From the NCBI GenBank assembly GCA_943789365.1, contig CALSTV010000001.1, positions 2,973,343-3,037,342 of the forward strand: a DNA stretch of 64,000 nucleotides, written 5' to 3'. Shown here piece by piece: positions 9,676 to 19,835 of this stretch. Position 1 is the first letter of the stretch, and the number at the start of each line of letters is the position of its first letter. The notes under the pieces are model-generated. The model did not search any database. It saw nothing but the letters and a program-made list of their open reading frames with translations, and was not told the origin of the DNA. The translations under genes and the position numbers were made by a program. The stretch is from an uncultured Flavobacteriaceae bacterium. Lineage in GTDB: Bacteria; Bacteroidota; Bacteroidia; Flavobacteriales; Flavobacteriaceae.

Positions 9676-10347
9676 CTATGAATTTGTTCTAATCTCAAAT
9701 AGGCATACATGACCGATAACTTCTAGCTTGTAATCAGTGTATTTTGATGCGATAATTGATTCAAATGCTTCATATGAGTCGTGGTGGTTTGAGAAAATTC
9801 CTTTTCGATTGTAAATTTTCATTAGTTTTTTGGCGAAATAATTTCCTTGATTCGCTGTATTCAATATGGTGGATCCGAAAAGAACACCGCCAGGATTTAG
9901 TTTTTCAGTAAAATGTTTGAATAAAATCGTTTTTTGCGGTAGTGTTCCTGGCAGACAGTGCAGTAGATAATTGATAGAGATAGAATCAAACTTATCAATC
10001 GAAATAGAAATAGGGTCGAGCACATTATGAACCATTAATTGTGGAGAAATGTTTTTCAAGGCATTATTACATGAATGTAGACTGTTTGCGTTTAAATCCA
10101 TAAGTACCAATCTTGTGTTTTTGGCTAAAGATTGCTTCTTTAAAAAATAGCCTGTACCAACACCTGCATCTAAATGATTCGAACTGGTGTTTTTAAGAAA
10201 CATGTCTAAAATGTTTTTACTCCTACATTTCCAAAAATAGGTATTGGAAAGTTTCAGTACATAAAAGTCATATATGTGCAATAATAATTTTGAATAAACA
10301 GCTTGTCCCTTTTTAATATTCTCCGTTGTGATTTCATTTGTTTTCAT
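9676..10347 (-). CDS. Class I SAM-dependent methyltransferase
   Basis: Small-molecule type methyltransferase with a Rossmann-like SAM-binding fold. Motif I is LDAGVGTGYF at residues 59-68, an acidic strand-2 end follows (LVLMDLN, about 80-86), and motif IV is represented by FDSISINYLLHCLPG. The 223-residue length fits a single catalytic domain without a substrate-recognition insert. The substrate cannot be read from sequence. It is transcribed away from the kinase gene and separated from the phosphatase gene by about 120 bp, so it is probably monocistronic. Confidence 0.85.
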   Translation of the reverse strand: MKTNEITTENIKKGQAVYSKLLLHIYDFYVLKLSNTYFWKCRSKNILDMFLKNTSSNHLDAGVGTGYFLKKQSLAKNTRLVLMDLNANSLHSCNNALKNISPQLMVHNVLDPISISIDKFDSISINYLLHCLPGTLPQKTILFKHFTEKLNPGGVLFGSTILNTANQGNYFAKKLMKIYNRKGIFSNHHDSYEAFESIIASKYTDYKLEVIGHVCLFEIRTNS

Positions 10348-10396
10348 AATTCAAATACTTCTCTATAGGAACGAAATTACTCAATGAAGATGTAAT

Positions 10397-10469
10397 AACA
10401 AGGTTGTTTGTTATTTATAAACATGTGTAGACAAACATAAACTGTTAATAGTACGTTTGTAACCTTGTT
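10397..10469. repeat. Inverted repeat able to form a nested hairpin in a divergent intergenic region
   Basis: AACAAGGTT at 10397-10405 is exactly complementary to AACCTTGTT at 10461-10469. Inside the 55-base loop, GTTTGT, ACAAAC and a second GTTTGT allow alternative inner stems. It lies between the divergent methyltransferase and BadF-type kinase genes. Its function is unknown: it could be a regulatory site, a terminator-like hairpin or a remnant of a small palindromic element. Confidence 0.4.
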
Positions 10470-10567
10470 TTATGGGTGTTCGGTGGTTTTTTTAAGAAAA
10501 TTGAAAAATTTTAATTTTCGCAATCGATATAGTTTCGATAGTTATTGTTTATTCAAAATTGATATGA

Positions 10568-10575
10568 TATCTTTG
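10568..10575 (+). promoter_or_regulatory. TAnnTTTG -7 element deciding the start of the BadF-type kinase
   Basis: TATCTTTG ends one base before an ATG at 10577. Transcription from it would begin after that ATG, so the next in-frame ATG at 10595 is the likely start. Confidence 0.5.
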
Positions 10576-10594
10576 GATGAAATTAAACCGAAAT

Positions 10595-11449
10595 ATGATA
10601 TTAATAGCAGATGGAGGTTCTACCAAAGTGGATTGGATTGCCTTAGATGACGATAAAAATGAATTGTTTAAAGTAAGAACCGGCGGCTTAAATCCGGCGG
10701 TAGTTCCTGTAGAAGTACTGAGAGAACGTATTTTAGCAGCAGAAGAATTTTCAACTAATTTGAATACCGTTTCTAAAATATTTTTTTACGGAGCAGGTTG
10801 TGGAACAGAAAAAGCAACAGCTATCTTAAAAGAGTTGTTTGAGGAATTATTTTCAAATGCAGCTGTAGTCATTGGAGAAGACACTTTGGCAGCTGTGTAT
10901 GCATCTTCTGGTACAGAACCAGCTATAGTATGTATTTTAGGAACAGGATCTAACAGTAGTTATTTCGATGGGGAGACCATTACTTCTAATTCTGTTTCTC
11001 TTGGGTATATAGTAATGGATGAAGCTAGTGGGAACTATTTCGGAAAACGTTTGTTGCGCAATTATTTTTACAAGGTAATGCCAGATTATATAGCAAGAGA
11101 GTTTGAGAAGGCATATAATTTAGAACCAGATCATATCAAGTACAATCTATATCGTCAGCCAAACCCAAATACCTATTTGGCCGATTTTGCTAGTTTTATG
11201 TTTCAATTTAAAGAAGATCCATATGTGTTAGCATTGATGGAAGATGGTTTTGATGCTTTTTTTAGGTCAAGAGTATTGCCATATGGAAAAGACAAGTCAA
11301 CGCCTATTTATTTTATAGGTTCCATTGCACATTACTTCTCAGATATTCTTGAGAAAGTAGCGGCAAAACACGAGTTGTCTATCACAGGGGTTATTCAACG
11401 ACCTATTGGTAATTTGATTGAATACCACAAGAAACATTTAATTGATTAA
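10595..11449 (+). CDS. BadF/BadG-type ATPase, probable N-acetylglucosamine kinase
   Basis: ASKHA-fold sugar kinase related to N-acetylglucosamine kinase, likely phosphorylating an amino sugar recovered from the cell wall or from chitin. The phosphate-1 motif DGGSTKVDW is at residues 6-14, GTGSNSSYFDG near 116-126 and a conserved DEASGNYFGKRLL follows. The first ATG (10577) adds MKLNRN but directly abuts a promoter element, so the second ATG (MILIADGG) is preferred. About 284 residues is usual for the family. The gene converges on murF with 5 bp between the stops. Assignment to GlcNAc rather than another sugar is inference. Confidence 0.82.
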   Translation: MILIADGGSTKVDWIALDDDKNELFKVRTGGLNPAVVPVEVLRERILAAEEFSTNLNTVSKIFFYGAGCGTEKATAILKELFEELFSNAAVVIGEDTLAAVYASSGTEPAIVCILGTGSNSSYFDGETITSNSVSLGYIVMDEASGNYFGKRLLRNYFYKVMPDYIAREFEKAYNLEPDHIKYNLYRQPNPNTYLADFASFMFQFKEDPYVLALMEDGFDAFFRSRVLPYGKDKSTPIYFIGSIAHYFSDILEKVAAKHELSITGVIQRPIGNLIEYHKKHLID

Positions 11450-11454
11450 TTGTT

Positions 11455-12702
11455 TTATAAAAAATCTAAGATCTTTTCCAACGCCATACCTCTCGAACCT
11501 TTGATTAGGTAGGTTGAAGGAAACTTGATAAAATTATCTTTAAAAGCTTCAAAACTGTTACAAATAACAGCTTTTGGGGCTTTTACTTTTGAGAAATGTT
11601 CTCCAATCAGATAAATGGTGTTAAAATTTAATTGCAGCGCTAAATCTGCTATCAATTGGTGCTCTGCTATGCTTGTTATTCCTAATTCAAACATGTCCCC
11701 AAGAATTAAGGTTTTATGAGGTGCCGTCATTTGATGAAAGTTTTCTAGCGCAACTTTCATACTACTTGGGTTTGCATTGTATGCGTCCATAACAATTTTT
11801 ACCCCTTTTTTTTCAATGATCTGAGAGCGGTTATTTGTGGGAGTATAGGCTTCCAGCGCTTGCTTTATGTCTGTTTTTTCAATTTCAAAATGCAAGCCAA
11901 TAGTTATGGCAGCAACAATATTGTACAAATTATAAACACCAATTAAATTGGTTTGAATTCGTGCGTTTTTAAATTGAATGGCTACAAAAGGTTCAGCGGA
12001 TTCTAATGCAATGTCCGTATTAAGATGTATTGTTGTAAACTCCTTAGTTTTTGCAATTTGAATTGGGTCTTTGGTGTTTATTATGGCCGTACCATTTGAT
12101 TTTTTTAAATATTGATACAGTTCACTTTTTCCTTTTATCACCCCTTCAATACCTCCAAACCCTTCGAGGTGTGCTTTTCCAAAATTTGTAATGTATCCAA
12201 AGTTTGGTTCAGCGATTTCTGAAAGTAATTCAATTTCTTTCTGGTGGTTTGCACCCATTTCAACGATACCAATTTCGGTATATGAGTCCATAGAAAGTAA
12301 GGTGAGAGGTACTCCAATATGATTGTTAAGGTTGCCAATGGTTGCTGTTGTTTTATACTTTTTACTAAGCACGGCATGGATGAGTTCCTTCGTTGTTGTT
12401 TTTCCATTGCTACCCGTAAGAGCGATGATAGGAATAGCTAATTCTTTTCTGTGGAATGTTGCCAACTCTTGTAGGGTGCTCAATGCGTCTTCAACCTGAA
12501 TAATACGTTTGTCATTTGAGCTTGTGACTTCATCAACAATGGCGTAGGAGGCTCCATTATCAAGCGCTGTTTGCGCAAATAGGTTGCCGTTGAAGTTAGC
12601 ACCTTTAAGAGCGAAGTACAACTGGTTTTTAGCAATCTTTCTCGTGTCGGTTGCAATACCATCGCTATTCTTGAACAGGGCGTAAATTTCTGAAATACTC
12701 AT
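11455..12702 (-). CDS. murF: UDP-N-acetylmuramoyl-tripeptide--D-alanyl-D-alanine ligase
   Basis: Cytoplasmic Mur ligase that adds D-Ala-D-Ala to the peptidoglycan precursor. From the ATG at 12702 (MSISEIYALF) the protein has 415 residues. It has the short N-terminal domain of MurF with DTRKI, the ATP-binding loop GSNGKTT at 97-103, and the central-domain motifs VEMGANH and MDAYNANPSSM characteristic of MurF. An upstream in-frame ATG at 12735 lies within the hairpin region that follows gldJ, so it is not used here. The gene follows gldJ on the same strand with a hairpin between. Confidence 0.96.
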   Translation of the reverse strand: MSISEIYALFKNSDGIATDTRKIAKNQLYFALKGANFNGNLFAQTALDNGASYAIVDEVTSSNDKRIIQVEDALSTLQELATFHRKELAIPIIALTGSNGKTTTKELIHAVLSKKYKTTATIGNLNNHIGVPLTLLSMDSYTEIGIVEMGANHQKEIELLSEIAEPNFGYITNFGKAHLEGFGGIEGVIKGKSELYQYLKKSNGTAIINTKDPIQIAKTKEFTTIHLNTDIALESAEPFVAIQFKNARIQTNLIGVYNLYNIVAAITIGLHFEIEKTDIKQALEAYTPTNNRSQIIEKKGVKIVMDAYNANPSSMKVALENFHQMTAPHKTLILGDMFELGITSIAEHQLIADLALQLNFNTIYLIGEHFSKVKAPKAVICNSFEAFKDNFIKFPSTYLIKGSRGMALEKILDFL

Positions 12703-12727
12703 AAAGTTCGTTTTGCTTAGAATAAAG

Positions 12728-12753
12728 AACCTCACTAAATAATTAGTGAGGTT
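12728..12753 (-). terminator. Hairpin between gldJ and murF
   Basis: Perfect 11-bp stem (AACCTCACTAA at 12728-12738 with its complement at 12743-12753) and a four-base loop. On the minus strand it follows the gldJ stop by about 28 bp and is followed by a moderately T-rich stretch (CTTTATTCT). It is probably a terminator or attenuator between gldJ and murF. Confidence 0.6.
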
Positions 12754-12780
12754 TGTTGTTTATGTTTTGAACCGTAAATT

Positions 12781-14487
12781 TTAGTTATAAGGTCTCTTTT
12801 TTGAGTTTGTCATATTTCCTACTTTGTCTAAGGCACATCTAAAGCCAATAAAGTCGGTCGCCATATATTGAGGCAAATATCTACGTTGGGCAGGGTCGAG
12901 CCAAAACTCACGATCTTTCCATGAACCTCCTTTGTATACTCTTGTTTTGTCGCCAATTAAAGTAGTCCTTGTTTTGTCGTCGAACTTGGTTTCATATTCT
13001 CCTGTCTCGTAATTATAGGTTGTTTTTGGATCTAAAGGAGAATTGTACATTCTTGGTGTTGTCTCACTTTCAGAAGGGTCAATGTCGTAGTATCTTGAAT
13101 TTGTCAAATCACCATCATTGATACTAGAATTATCAGATTGTGTATAATTTGATCGAAGCTGTGCGTCATCCTTTGTAATAGGTTCATACATAGTTCTACC
13201 AGGGATATTTCGAGGAACAACTTTTCCATTTGGAAGGGTGTCGTACATGATGTCCTCGTAATCGGCAATGACCACGCGTCCATTTTCATCTACTGATTTT
13301 TTCATAAACAGGTTCCCTCTTACATAGTTGAAATCATTCATTTCTGTATCGATATGAGGTCTATAAACATCATATACCCATTCAGCCACATTTCCTGCCA
13401 TATCGTACAATCCAAAGGCATTTGGTGGGTATGATTTGATTCTGTTGGTAATATCAGCACCGTCATTACTCCATCCTGCCAATCCACTGTAATCACCGCG
13501 TCCTTGTTTAAAGTTCGCCAATTGGTCACCCTTTTCTCTAGAGGACTTATTACGTGTATATCTACCGTTCCAAGGGTATTTTTTACGACCTCTTAAGGTG
13601 TTGTACTCTCTGTTTTCAATCAATGCTTTGGCAGCGTATTCCCATTCTGCCTCCGTAGGCAATCTGAAATCTGGGTATAGAATTCCATCATAAGGTTTAA
13701 CATGTCTTCCTTTAAAGCCACTATTTCCTTCGATACTATCTCTATTTATATCGGAACGTTTGATACTTTTTAATCCTTTTTTGTAAATACGAGAATCTCC
13801 GTCAAACAGTAAGTTAGGATTTGAGTAATAGGTCTCTGTGTTGAAATGGTTTTTACCTTGAACTACAATAGAGTCTTCGTTGAACAAGTTTTTAATAATA
13901 CCTAATTCCATCAAAATATTTTCATTTACCCTGTCTGTTCTCCATTCACAGTAGTCATTGGCCTGTGACCAACTTACGCCTACAACCGGATAGTTTGCAT
14001 AGGCCGGGTGTCTTAGGTAGGTTTCACTCAAAGATTCATTACTACCTAATGCGTTTCTCCAAACTAAAGTATCAGGAAGCGCCGCTTCATAAATATGGCT
14101 ATAATCATCAATTCTTGGAGGAAATACAGCTTCTAACCAGAGAAGATAGAACAAGTATTCAGAATTTGTTACTTCCGCTTCATCTAAATAAAACGATCTG
14201 AGTTGCATTCTTCTGGGCGTGGTATTCCAATCCGCCATAATATCATCTTGAACGGCACCCATGGTAAAAGTTCCACCTTCAACCAAAACCATAGAGGGTG
14301 GTGTCTTGTGTTCTTTATACTTGTTGTTAATTGCAAAACCGCCATAATTAGGGTCGTTGAATTTCCAACCTGTCAGGGTAGATGTTGTTGAGTTGTCGTT
14401 AGAAGAGGTAGAGAACATACTACAGCTTGCTATGGATAAACTCAAGCAAATTACTGCAATAAACTTTATTTGAAACACGTGGTGCAT
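12781..14487 (-). CDS. gldJ: Gliding motility lipoprotein GldJ
   Basis: Outer-membrane-associated lipoprotein required for gliding and stability of the GldK/type IX secretion machinery in Flavobacterium. The 568 residues begin with a type II signal peptide; the lipidated cysteine is C22 in SIASC. The rest is a formylglycine-generating-enzyme (SUMF1)-like fold: GGTFTMGAVQDD, FYLDEAEVTNSEYL, VGVSWSQANDYCEWR, RLPTEAEWEYAA, FGLYDMAGNVAEWVYD and VYKGGSWKDREFWL. GldJ is thought to be structural and not enzymatic. It is divergent from porU, the usual arrangement in flavobacteria, and the three genes gldJ, porU and porV form one functional block. Confidence 0.96.
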   Translation of the reverse strand: MHHVFQIKFIAVICLSLSIASCSMFSTSSNDNSTTSTLTGWKFNDPNYGGFAINNKYKEHKTPPSMVLVEGGTFTMGAVQDDIMADWNTTPRRMQLRSFYLDEAEVTNSEYLFYLLWLEAVFPPRIDDYSHIYEAALPDTLVWRNALGSNESLSETYLRHPAYANYPVVGVSWSQANDYCEWRTDRVNENILMELGIIKNLFNEDSIVVQGKNHFNTETYYSNPNLLFDGDSRIYKKGLKSIKRSDINRDSIEGNSGFKGRHVKPYDGILYPDFRLPTEAEWEYAAKALIENREYNTLRGRKKYPWNGRYTRNKSSREKGDQLANFKQGRGDYSGLAGWSNDGADITNRIKSYPPNAFGLYDMAGNVAEWVYDVYRPHIDTEMNDFNYVRGNLFMKKSVDENGRVVIADYEDIMYDTLPNGKVVPRNIPGRTMYEPITKDDAQLRSNYTQSDNSSINDGDLTNSRYYDIDPSESETTPRMYNSPLDPKTTYNYETGEYETKFDDKTRTTLIGDKTRVYKGGSWKDREFWLDPAQRRYLPQYMATDFIGFRCALDKVGNMTNSKKRPYN

Positions 14488-14587
14488 AGGGTATTTTTGT
14501 TATTCGGTATTATAAAGATGTCGCAATTTACACTAATTATGCTTTTTTACAATAAATTCAGTATAAAATAGTTTTAACTTTAAGAAA

Positions 14588-14595
14588 TATTTTTG
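14588..14595 (+). promoter_or_regulatory. Candidate -7 element upstream of porU
   Basis: TATTTTTG lies 97 bp before the porU ATG in the gldJ-porU divergent region (205 bp). No -33 element is visible, and no exact match was found on the opposite strand for gldJ. Confidence 0.3.
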
Positions 14596-14692
14596 ATTGT
14601 TGTCTTGTAATAACGATTGGTTTATTTCTTTATTATGTCTTATCTTGCACAACTTAATAGTTTGTTTGCAATAGTAAACGATAAATCGACTT

Positions 14693-17600
14693 ATGATATT
14701 AAAAAAACTTACCTTATTGTTAATACTGTTGCTTTCGGTACCTTGTTTTTCCCAAGTAAGCACAACGAAATCTTTTACGTTAGAATGGGGACTAGAAACG
14801 GTCTTAAGAGCCTCTAATGGAGCAGAAGTGGTATTGCCATTAGTTGAAGGTCAAACTGTCAATCAAGATGGTTTGCCAATTTTTGGAACCAATTGGGAGG
14901 TGACTACAGGAACGCGTGTTGCAAATTATGAACTAATAAATGTTGTTTATGAGAATTTGAGCGCGAAATATTTAAAAAATATTTCATTAGATAAATTGAA
15001 TACAACTTTGCAGAGTACCTTTGTAATTTCTAACTACAAATCTAATAAATCAGCTTCATTAACGATTATTCCTTTAGTAAAGGACGGGCAAACTGTTAAA
15101 AGAGTCGTTTCGTTTGATATCTCATACCGGCTTTCAAATGTTTTTGCTAGAAATGCAGCAACAAATGTAATAGAAGACTCTCCGTTGAGTGCTGGCACTT
15201 GGTATAAGTTTTCTGTCTCGAAAACAGGGGTTTTTAAAATAGATGCAAATTTTTTAAATGAATTAGGGATTTCCACCGCAGGTTTGGATCCTAGAAATAT
15301 TCGAATATTTGGAAATGGTGGAGCCATGTTGCCAAATTTAAACAGCGAGTTTAGATATGCTAATTTGCAAGAAAACGACATCTATGTTCAAGGTGAAGGT
15401 GACGGTAGTTTTGATGGCGGTGATTATATTTTATTCTATGCGCAAGGACCGCATAATTGGGAAACCCCTGATGAAAATAATATTAGCCACAAATTCAATA
15501 TATTTTCAGATAAAGCCTATTACTTTATAACTGTGAATAATGGAGTTGGGGCTAGAGTTTCTAATAAAGCACCAGTGGAATCTGCTGCAACGGATCAAGT
15601 AGCTACCTTCACGGATTATTTATTTTTTGAAGAAGATAAAGTGAATTTATACGGAACAGGTCAGCAATGGTTTGGAGATTCATTTGCCAATACGAACATC
15701 AGAACCTATAATTTTAATTTTCCCAATTTAGACACTTCTAAAGAGGTGGCTGTAAAGGTACGAGGTGTTGCGGAGTCCTCTGTGTCTACTTCAATGCAAG
15801 TTCAAGTCAACAGTACGAATGCCACAACCTTGAATTTTTCTGCGATATCAGGTGTGAGTTTTATAATGGCTGATGATGCGGAAGGAAGTGGTAATGTCTC
15901 TGTTTCTTCTAGTAATTTAGAGGTGAAATTAACATATAACAATAGTGGGAATCCTTCAGCGGATGCTCATTTAGATTATATTGATGTTATTGCAGATCGA
16001 TTTTTGGTGGCTAATGGGGCGCAATTTCAATTTAGAAATTTTGTATCTAATGAACCAGCTAAGGTTTTAGAGTATACCATCACCAATAAATCAAATATAT
16101 CGATGCTTTGGGATGTTACAGACCCTATCCATCCTGAGGCGATTGAAGATCAAGCTGACGGTGGTACAGATTATAGCTTTAAAGCGAATTCTGGTGTCTT
16201 AGGTGAATATGTTGTCTTGAATACATCAGATTATTATACTCCGCAAATTCTTTCAAATAGTTCCATTAGTAATCAAAATCTACATGGATTAAGAGATGTG
16301 GAATATGTGGTGGTTGCAAGAGATGAGTTTGCAAGTCAAGCACAGCGATTGGTGGATTATCACAGTGCAAATTCTGGATTAAACTCTGAATTGGTTCTTT
16401 TGAATGAAATTTACAATGAATTTGGTTCTGGTGCACCAGACATTACAGCTATTAGAGACTTTGTGAAGTTTTTATATGACAATGCTAGCAATGATGACAC
16501 TAAAATAAAGTATTTATGTTTATTCGGAGATTCTAGTTATGATTATAAGGATAGAGTACCAAACAATAATAACATTGTACCCGTCTACCAATCCTATAAA
16601 AGTTATAGTTTGGTGTATTCCTTTGCAACGGATGATTACTACGGAATGATGGATTCTAATGAAGGATTGATGACGAGTAGTGATAAACAGGATGTAGCTA
16701 CTGGACGAATTCTGGTTTCTACGAATCAGCAAGCAGAAGATGTGGTGAATAAAATATTGAATTACTACAGTGAAGAAGGTTTGGGGGGGTGGAAAAATGA
16801 TCTTACCTTGTTTACGGATGACTTGGAAAACGCTTCTGAATATGTCTTTCAACTAGATATGGAAATCATTGCTGACTTGATAGTGGCGAACAAACCCCAA
16901 TTCAATATCAATAAAATTTATGCTGATTCATATGTACAAGAGGAAACACCTTCTGGAGGAAGATATCCCGATGTGAATTTGGCATTGTCGAATACCGTAG
17001 AAAAAGGGAGTTTAGTTATTGATTATTTTGGACATGGAGGAGAATCTGGATTAGGACATGAATATTTTTTAACAATCCCAGATATTCAATCATGGGTGAA
17101 TTTTGATAAATTACCGCTTTTTATTACAGTGACTTGTGATTTTTCTAGATTTGATAACCCGGCTCGTTTTACAGCGGGAGAAGAAATGATAGCAAATAGA
17201 AATGGTGGTTCAGCATCACTTATATCTACCACGAGAGAGGTGCTTGTGAATTATGGTAGAGGTTTTAACAACAATCTAATTCAGAAAATATTGGATTTTG
17301 GAGATGAGGACTATACCATTGCGGAAGCCTTGATGCATGCAAAGAATGAAACCCCTTCGTTTGGAGGACAACATTTTTTTATATTTTCTTTGGGAGATCC
17401 TGCTATGAAACTAGGAATTCCAAAACCCTCGATTAACGTTACAGAAATTAACGATCAGGATGTAACCGTTTATCGCGATACTCTTAAAGCGTTGACAAAA
17501 ATGAAAATTTCTGGACAGGTAACAGATGCCATGGGGACTGTCTTAACCAATTACAATGGCGTATTGTCTACTTCAATTTTCGATAAGAAAACAGAAAAAC

Positions 17601-18526
17601 AAACCTTAAATAATGATGGTTTTACGGACAATAATGGAAATCCGTTGATCATGACATTTGATGTTCAAAACAGTTCAGTTTTTAAAGGAGATGTAGCCGT
17701 GTCTAACGGATTGTTTAGTTATGAGTTTGTTGTGCCAAAGGATATAAAAACGGCATATGGTAAAGCCAAAATTAGTCTGTATGCCCATGATAATATCGGG
17801 AGTAAAGGAGGTTATGATGTGGAAACAGTAATTGGAGGTATCAATGACAACGCACCAGAAGATACAGAAGGTCCAGAAGTTTCCTTGTTTATGAATGATC
17901 TTTCATTTTTGGACGGTGGTAATACCAGCGCAGTGCCAAATTTAATTGCCAGATTTTCAGATGAAAATGGAATCAATACTTCCGTAGGGTCCATTGGTCA
18001 CGATATCGTCGCTATTATTGATGGAGATGAAACCAATCAGATAAAGCTGAATGATTTTTACGAGACAGAGCTTAACGATTATACTTCTGGTCAAGTAGTG
18101 TATAGCTTGAGGGAACTAGAGGCAGGGCCACATACCATTACAGTGAAAGTTTGGGATACATACAATAATTCCTCGGAAGCTACGTTAAATTTTACTGTGG
18201 TGGCAGAAACTGAGTTTATTCTTGAAAATGTATTGAATTATCCCAATCCGTTTGTCAATTATACCGAGTTTTGGTTCAATCACAATCAGCCAAATGCCGC
18301 TTTAGATGTGAAGATTTATATCTATACAGTATCTGGGAAATTGGTAAAAGCAATCAACCAACAAGTGCAAACTTCAGGTGGGCTTTCTAGATCGATTACT
18401 TGGGATGGAATGGATGATTTTGGAGAAAAAGTGGGTAAAGGGGTCTATGTCTATAGTGTTATAGTTACAAATACTGATACTGGTGTAACAGCCGAGAAAT
18501 ACGAGAAGTTAGTAATACTTCAATAA
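14693..18526 (+). CDS. porU: Type IX secretion system sortase PorU
   Basis: Cell-surface gingipain-like (C25) peptidase that cleaves the C-terminal signal of type IX cargo and attaches the cargo to the surface. A signal peptide is present (MILKKLTLLLILLLSVPCFSQ). The 1277 residues match the family. The catalytic dyad is visible as H781 in YFGHGGESG and C815 in TVTCDFSRF, followed by GGSASLISTTREV and the FFIFSLGDPAMKLG segment. The C-terminus carries a type IX-like domain (NYPNPFVNYTEFWFNHN, then TVSGKLVKAI and GKGVYVYSV). It is followed by porV after 28 bp, so the two are almost certainly co-transcribed. Confidence 0.97.
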   Translation: MILKKLTLLLILLLSVPCFSQVSTTKSFTLEWGLETVLRASNGAEVVLPLVEGQTVNQDGLPIFGTNWEVTTGTRVANYELINVVYENLSAKYLKNISLDKLNTTLQSTFVISNYKSNKSASLTIIPLVKDGQTVKRVVSFDISYRLSNVFARNAATNVIEDSPLSAGTWYKFSVSKTGVFKIDANFLNELGISTAGLDPRNIRIFGNGGAMLPNLNSEFRYANLQENDIYVQGEGDGSFDGGDYILFYAQGPHNWETPDENNISHKFNIFSDKAYYFITVNNGVGARVSNKAPVESAATDQVATFTDYLFFEEDKVNLYGTGQQWFGDSFANTNIRTYNFNFPNLDTSKEVAVKVRGVAESSVSTSMQVQVNSTNATTLNFSAISGVSFIMADDAEGSGNVSVSSSNLEVKLTYNNSGNPSADAHLDYIDVIADRFLVANGAQFQFRNFVSNEPAKVLEYTITNKSNISMLWDVTDPIHPEAIEDQADGGTDYSFKANSGVLGEYVVLNTSDYYTPQILSNSSISNQNLHGLRDVEYVVVARDEFASQAQRLVDYHSANSGLNSELVLLNEIYNEFGSGAPDITAIRDFVKFLYDNASNDDTKIKYLCLFGDSSYDYKDRVPNNNNIVPVYQSYKSYSLVYSFATDDYYGMMDSNEGLMTSSDKQDVATGRILVSTNQQAEDVVNKILNYYSEEGLGGWKNDLTLFTDDLENASEYVFQLDMEIIADLIVANKPQFNINKIYADSYVQEETPSGGRYPDVNLALSNTVEKGSLVIDYFGHGGESGLGHEYFLTIPDIQSWVNFDKLPLFITVTCDFSRFDNPARFTAGEEMIANRNGGSASLISTTREVLVNYGRGFNNNLIQKILDFGDEDYTIAEALMHAKNETPSFGGQHFFIFSLGDPAMKLGIPKPSINVTEINDQDVTVYRDTLKALTKMKISGQVTDAMGTVLTNYNGVLSTSIFDKKTEKQTLNNDGFTDNNGNPLIMTFDVQNSSVFKGDVAVSNGLFSYEFVVPKDIKTAYGKAKISLYAHDNIGSKGGYDVETVIGGINDNAPEDTEGPEVSLFMNDLSFLDGGNTSAVPNLIARFSDENGINTSVGSIGHDIVAIIDGDETNQIKLNDFYETELNDYTSGQVVYSLRELEAGPHTITVKVWDTYNNSSEATLNFTVVAETEFILENVLNYPNPFVNYTEFWFNHNQPNAALDVKIYIYTVSGKLVKAINQQVQTSGGLSRSITWDGMDDFGEKVGKGVYVYSVIVTNTDTGVTAEKYEKLVILQ

Positions 18527-18554
18527 ATAAGGGGAATTTAATAATAACAAATAC

Positions 18555-19727
18555 ATGAAAAGAATACGAAAATTCAGTCTATTAGCAATACTAATAGTAG
18601 GAGGTGTTTTGAAAATAAATGCGCAGGCAACTTCGCCAAATCCAATATCAACCGTAGCACCTCTGTTGTTGATAAATTCAGACGCACGTTCGGCAGGTAT
18701 GGGAGATGTTGGTGTGGCAACTTCTGCAGATGCAAGCTCTATTTATCACAATGCTGCAAAAATGGCGTTTAGTACTTCAGAATATAAGGTAGGAATCAAT
18801 TATACACCTTGGTTGCAAAATTTAGTGGATGGATTATTTGTTGGAGGAGGATCCGTTATCAATAGAATTGATGATCGTTCTGCTTGGGGAGCCAACTTAA
18901 GATATTTCTCATTGGGTACTATTGAATTGTATGATGAAATAGCTGTGCCTATTGGTATTGAAAATCCATCAGAATTAACAGCGGCGGTTTCCTATGCATT
19001 GAAATTGAATGATTATTTTTCTATGGGAGTGGCCTTGCGATATATTCGTTCCGATTTGTCTATCAATTCTCAAAATACAGACATCTCTCCAATCAATGGA
19101 TTTGGGGTAGATGTAAATGGTTTTTATCAATCGCAAGAGAGAAATTATGGAAGTTTTAACGGTCGAATTAGAGCAGGTTTTAATATTTCGAATCTAGGAC
19201 CTAAAGTATCTTATACCTCTGGTGAAGAAAACTTTATTCCAACGCGTATGCGCTTAGGGGCTGGATTTGATTTTATAATGGACGACTATAATATGATTGG
19301 TGTAACCTTTGAAACTTCAAAGTTATTAGTACCAACACCACCAATTTATGGTGACCATGACGATGATCCAAGTACTCCTGACGAAATCGTAAAAGGTAAA
19401 GACGACAATGTAGGATGGGTGGAAGGAATCTTTCAATCGTTTTCTGATGCTCCCTATGGATTTCAAGAAGAGTTACAAGAATTTACCATAGGAATTGGTG
19501 CCGAGTATTTATACAATAACTCGTTTGCTTTGCGAACAGGGTATTTCCATGAGAATGAATTCAAAGGAAATAGACAATACGCTACAATCGGTGCCGGCCT
19601 TCAAGCAAATTCATTTAATATCGACTTGTCGTATTTAATAAATACGGCTTCGGTGAACAATCCGTTGGAAAGTACTTTGCGTTTTTCTCTCTCTTTTGAT
19701 TTAGGAGATATTTACGAGAATTTTTAG
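18555..19727 (+). CDS. porV: Type IX secretion system outer-membrane protein PorV
   Basis: FadL-like beta-barrel (also called LptO) that shuttles type IX cargo from the translocon to the PorU sortase. The signal peptide ends near INAQ; the conserved start of the mature protein SARSAGMGDVGVATSAD-like (DARSAGMGDVGVATSADASS) is at about residues 45-65, followed by HNAAKMAF. Later conserved features are NISNLGPKVSYTSG and the C-terminal barrel strand LRFSLSFDLG. The 390-residue length is usual. It sits directly downstream of porU. Confidence 0.97.
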   Translation: MKRIRKFSLLAILIVGGVLKINAQATSPNPISTVAPLLLINSDARSAGMGDVGVATSADASSIYHNAAKMAFSTSEYKVGINYTPWLQNLVDGLFVGGGSVINRIDDRSAWGANLRYFSLGTIELYDEIAVPIGIENPSELTAAVSYALKLNDYFSMGVALRYIRSDLSINSQNTDISPINGFGVDVNGFYQSQERNYGSFNGRIRAGFNISNLGPKVSYTSGEENFIPTRMRLGAGFDFIMDDYNMIGVTFETSKLLVPTPPIYGDHDDDPSTPDEIVKGKDDNVGWVEGIFQSFSDAPYGFQEELQEFTIGIGAEYLYNNSFALRTGYFHENEFKGNRQYATIGAGLQANSFNIDLSYLINTASVNNPLESTLRFSLSFDLGDIYENF

Positions 19728-19835
19728 GCAGGTATTACGGCGTAGCTTTTTAGTTTGACTAAGACTAAGACTTGGTTTGTTTAGTGGCATAACAGCTACG
19801 AAGTATAATAAGAATATATCTCAAAACAAGGAGTT

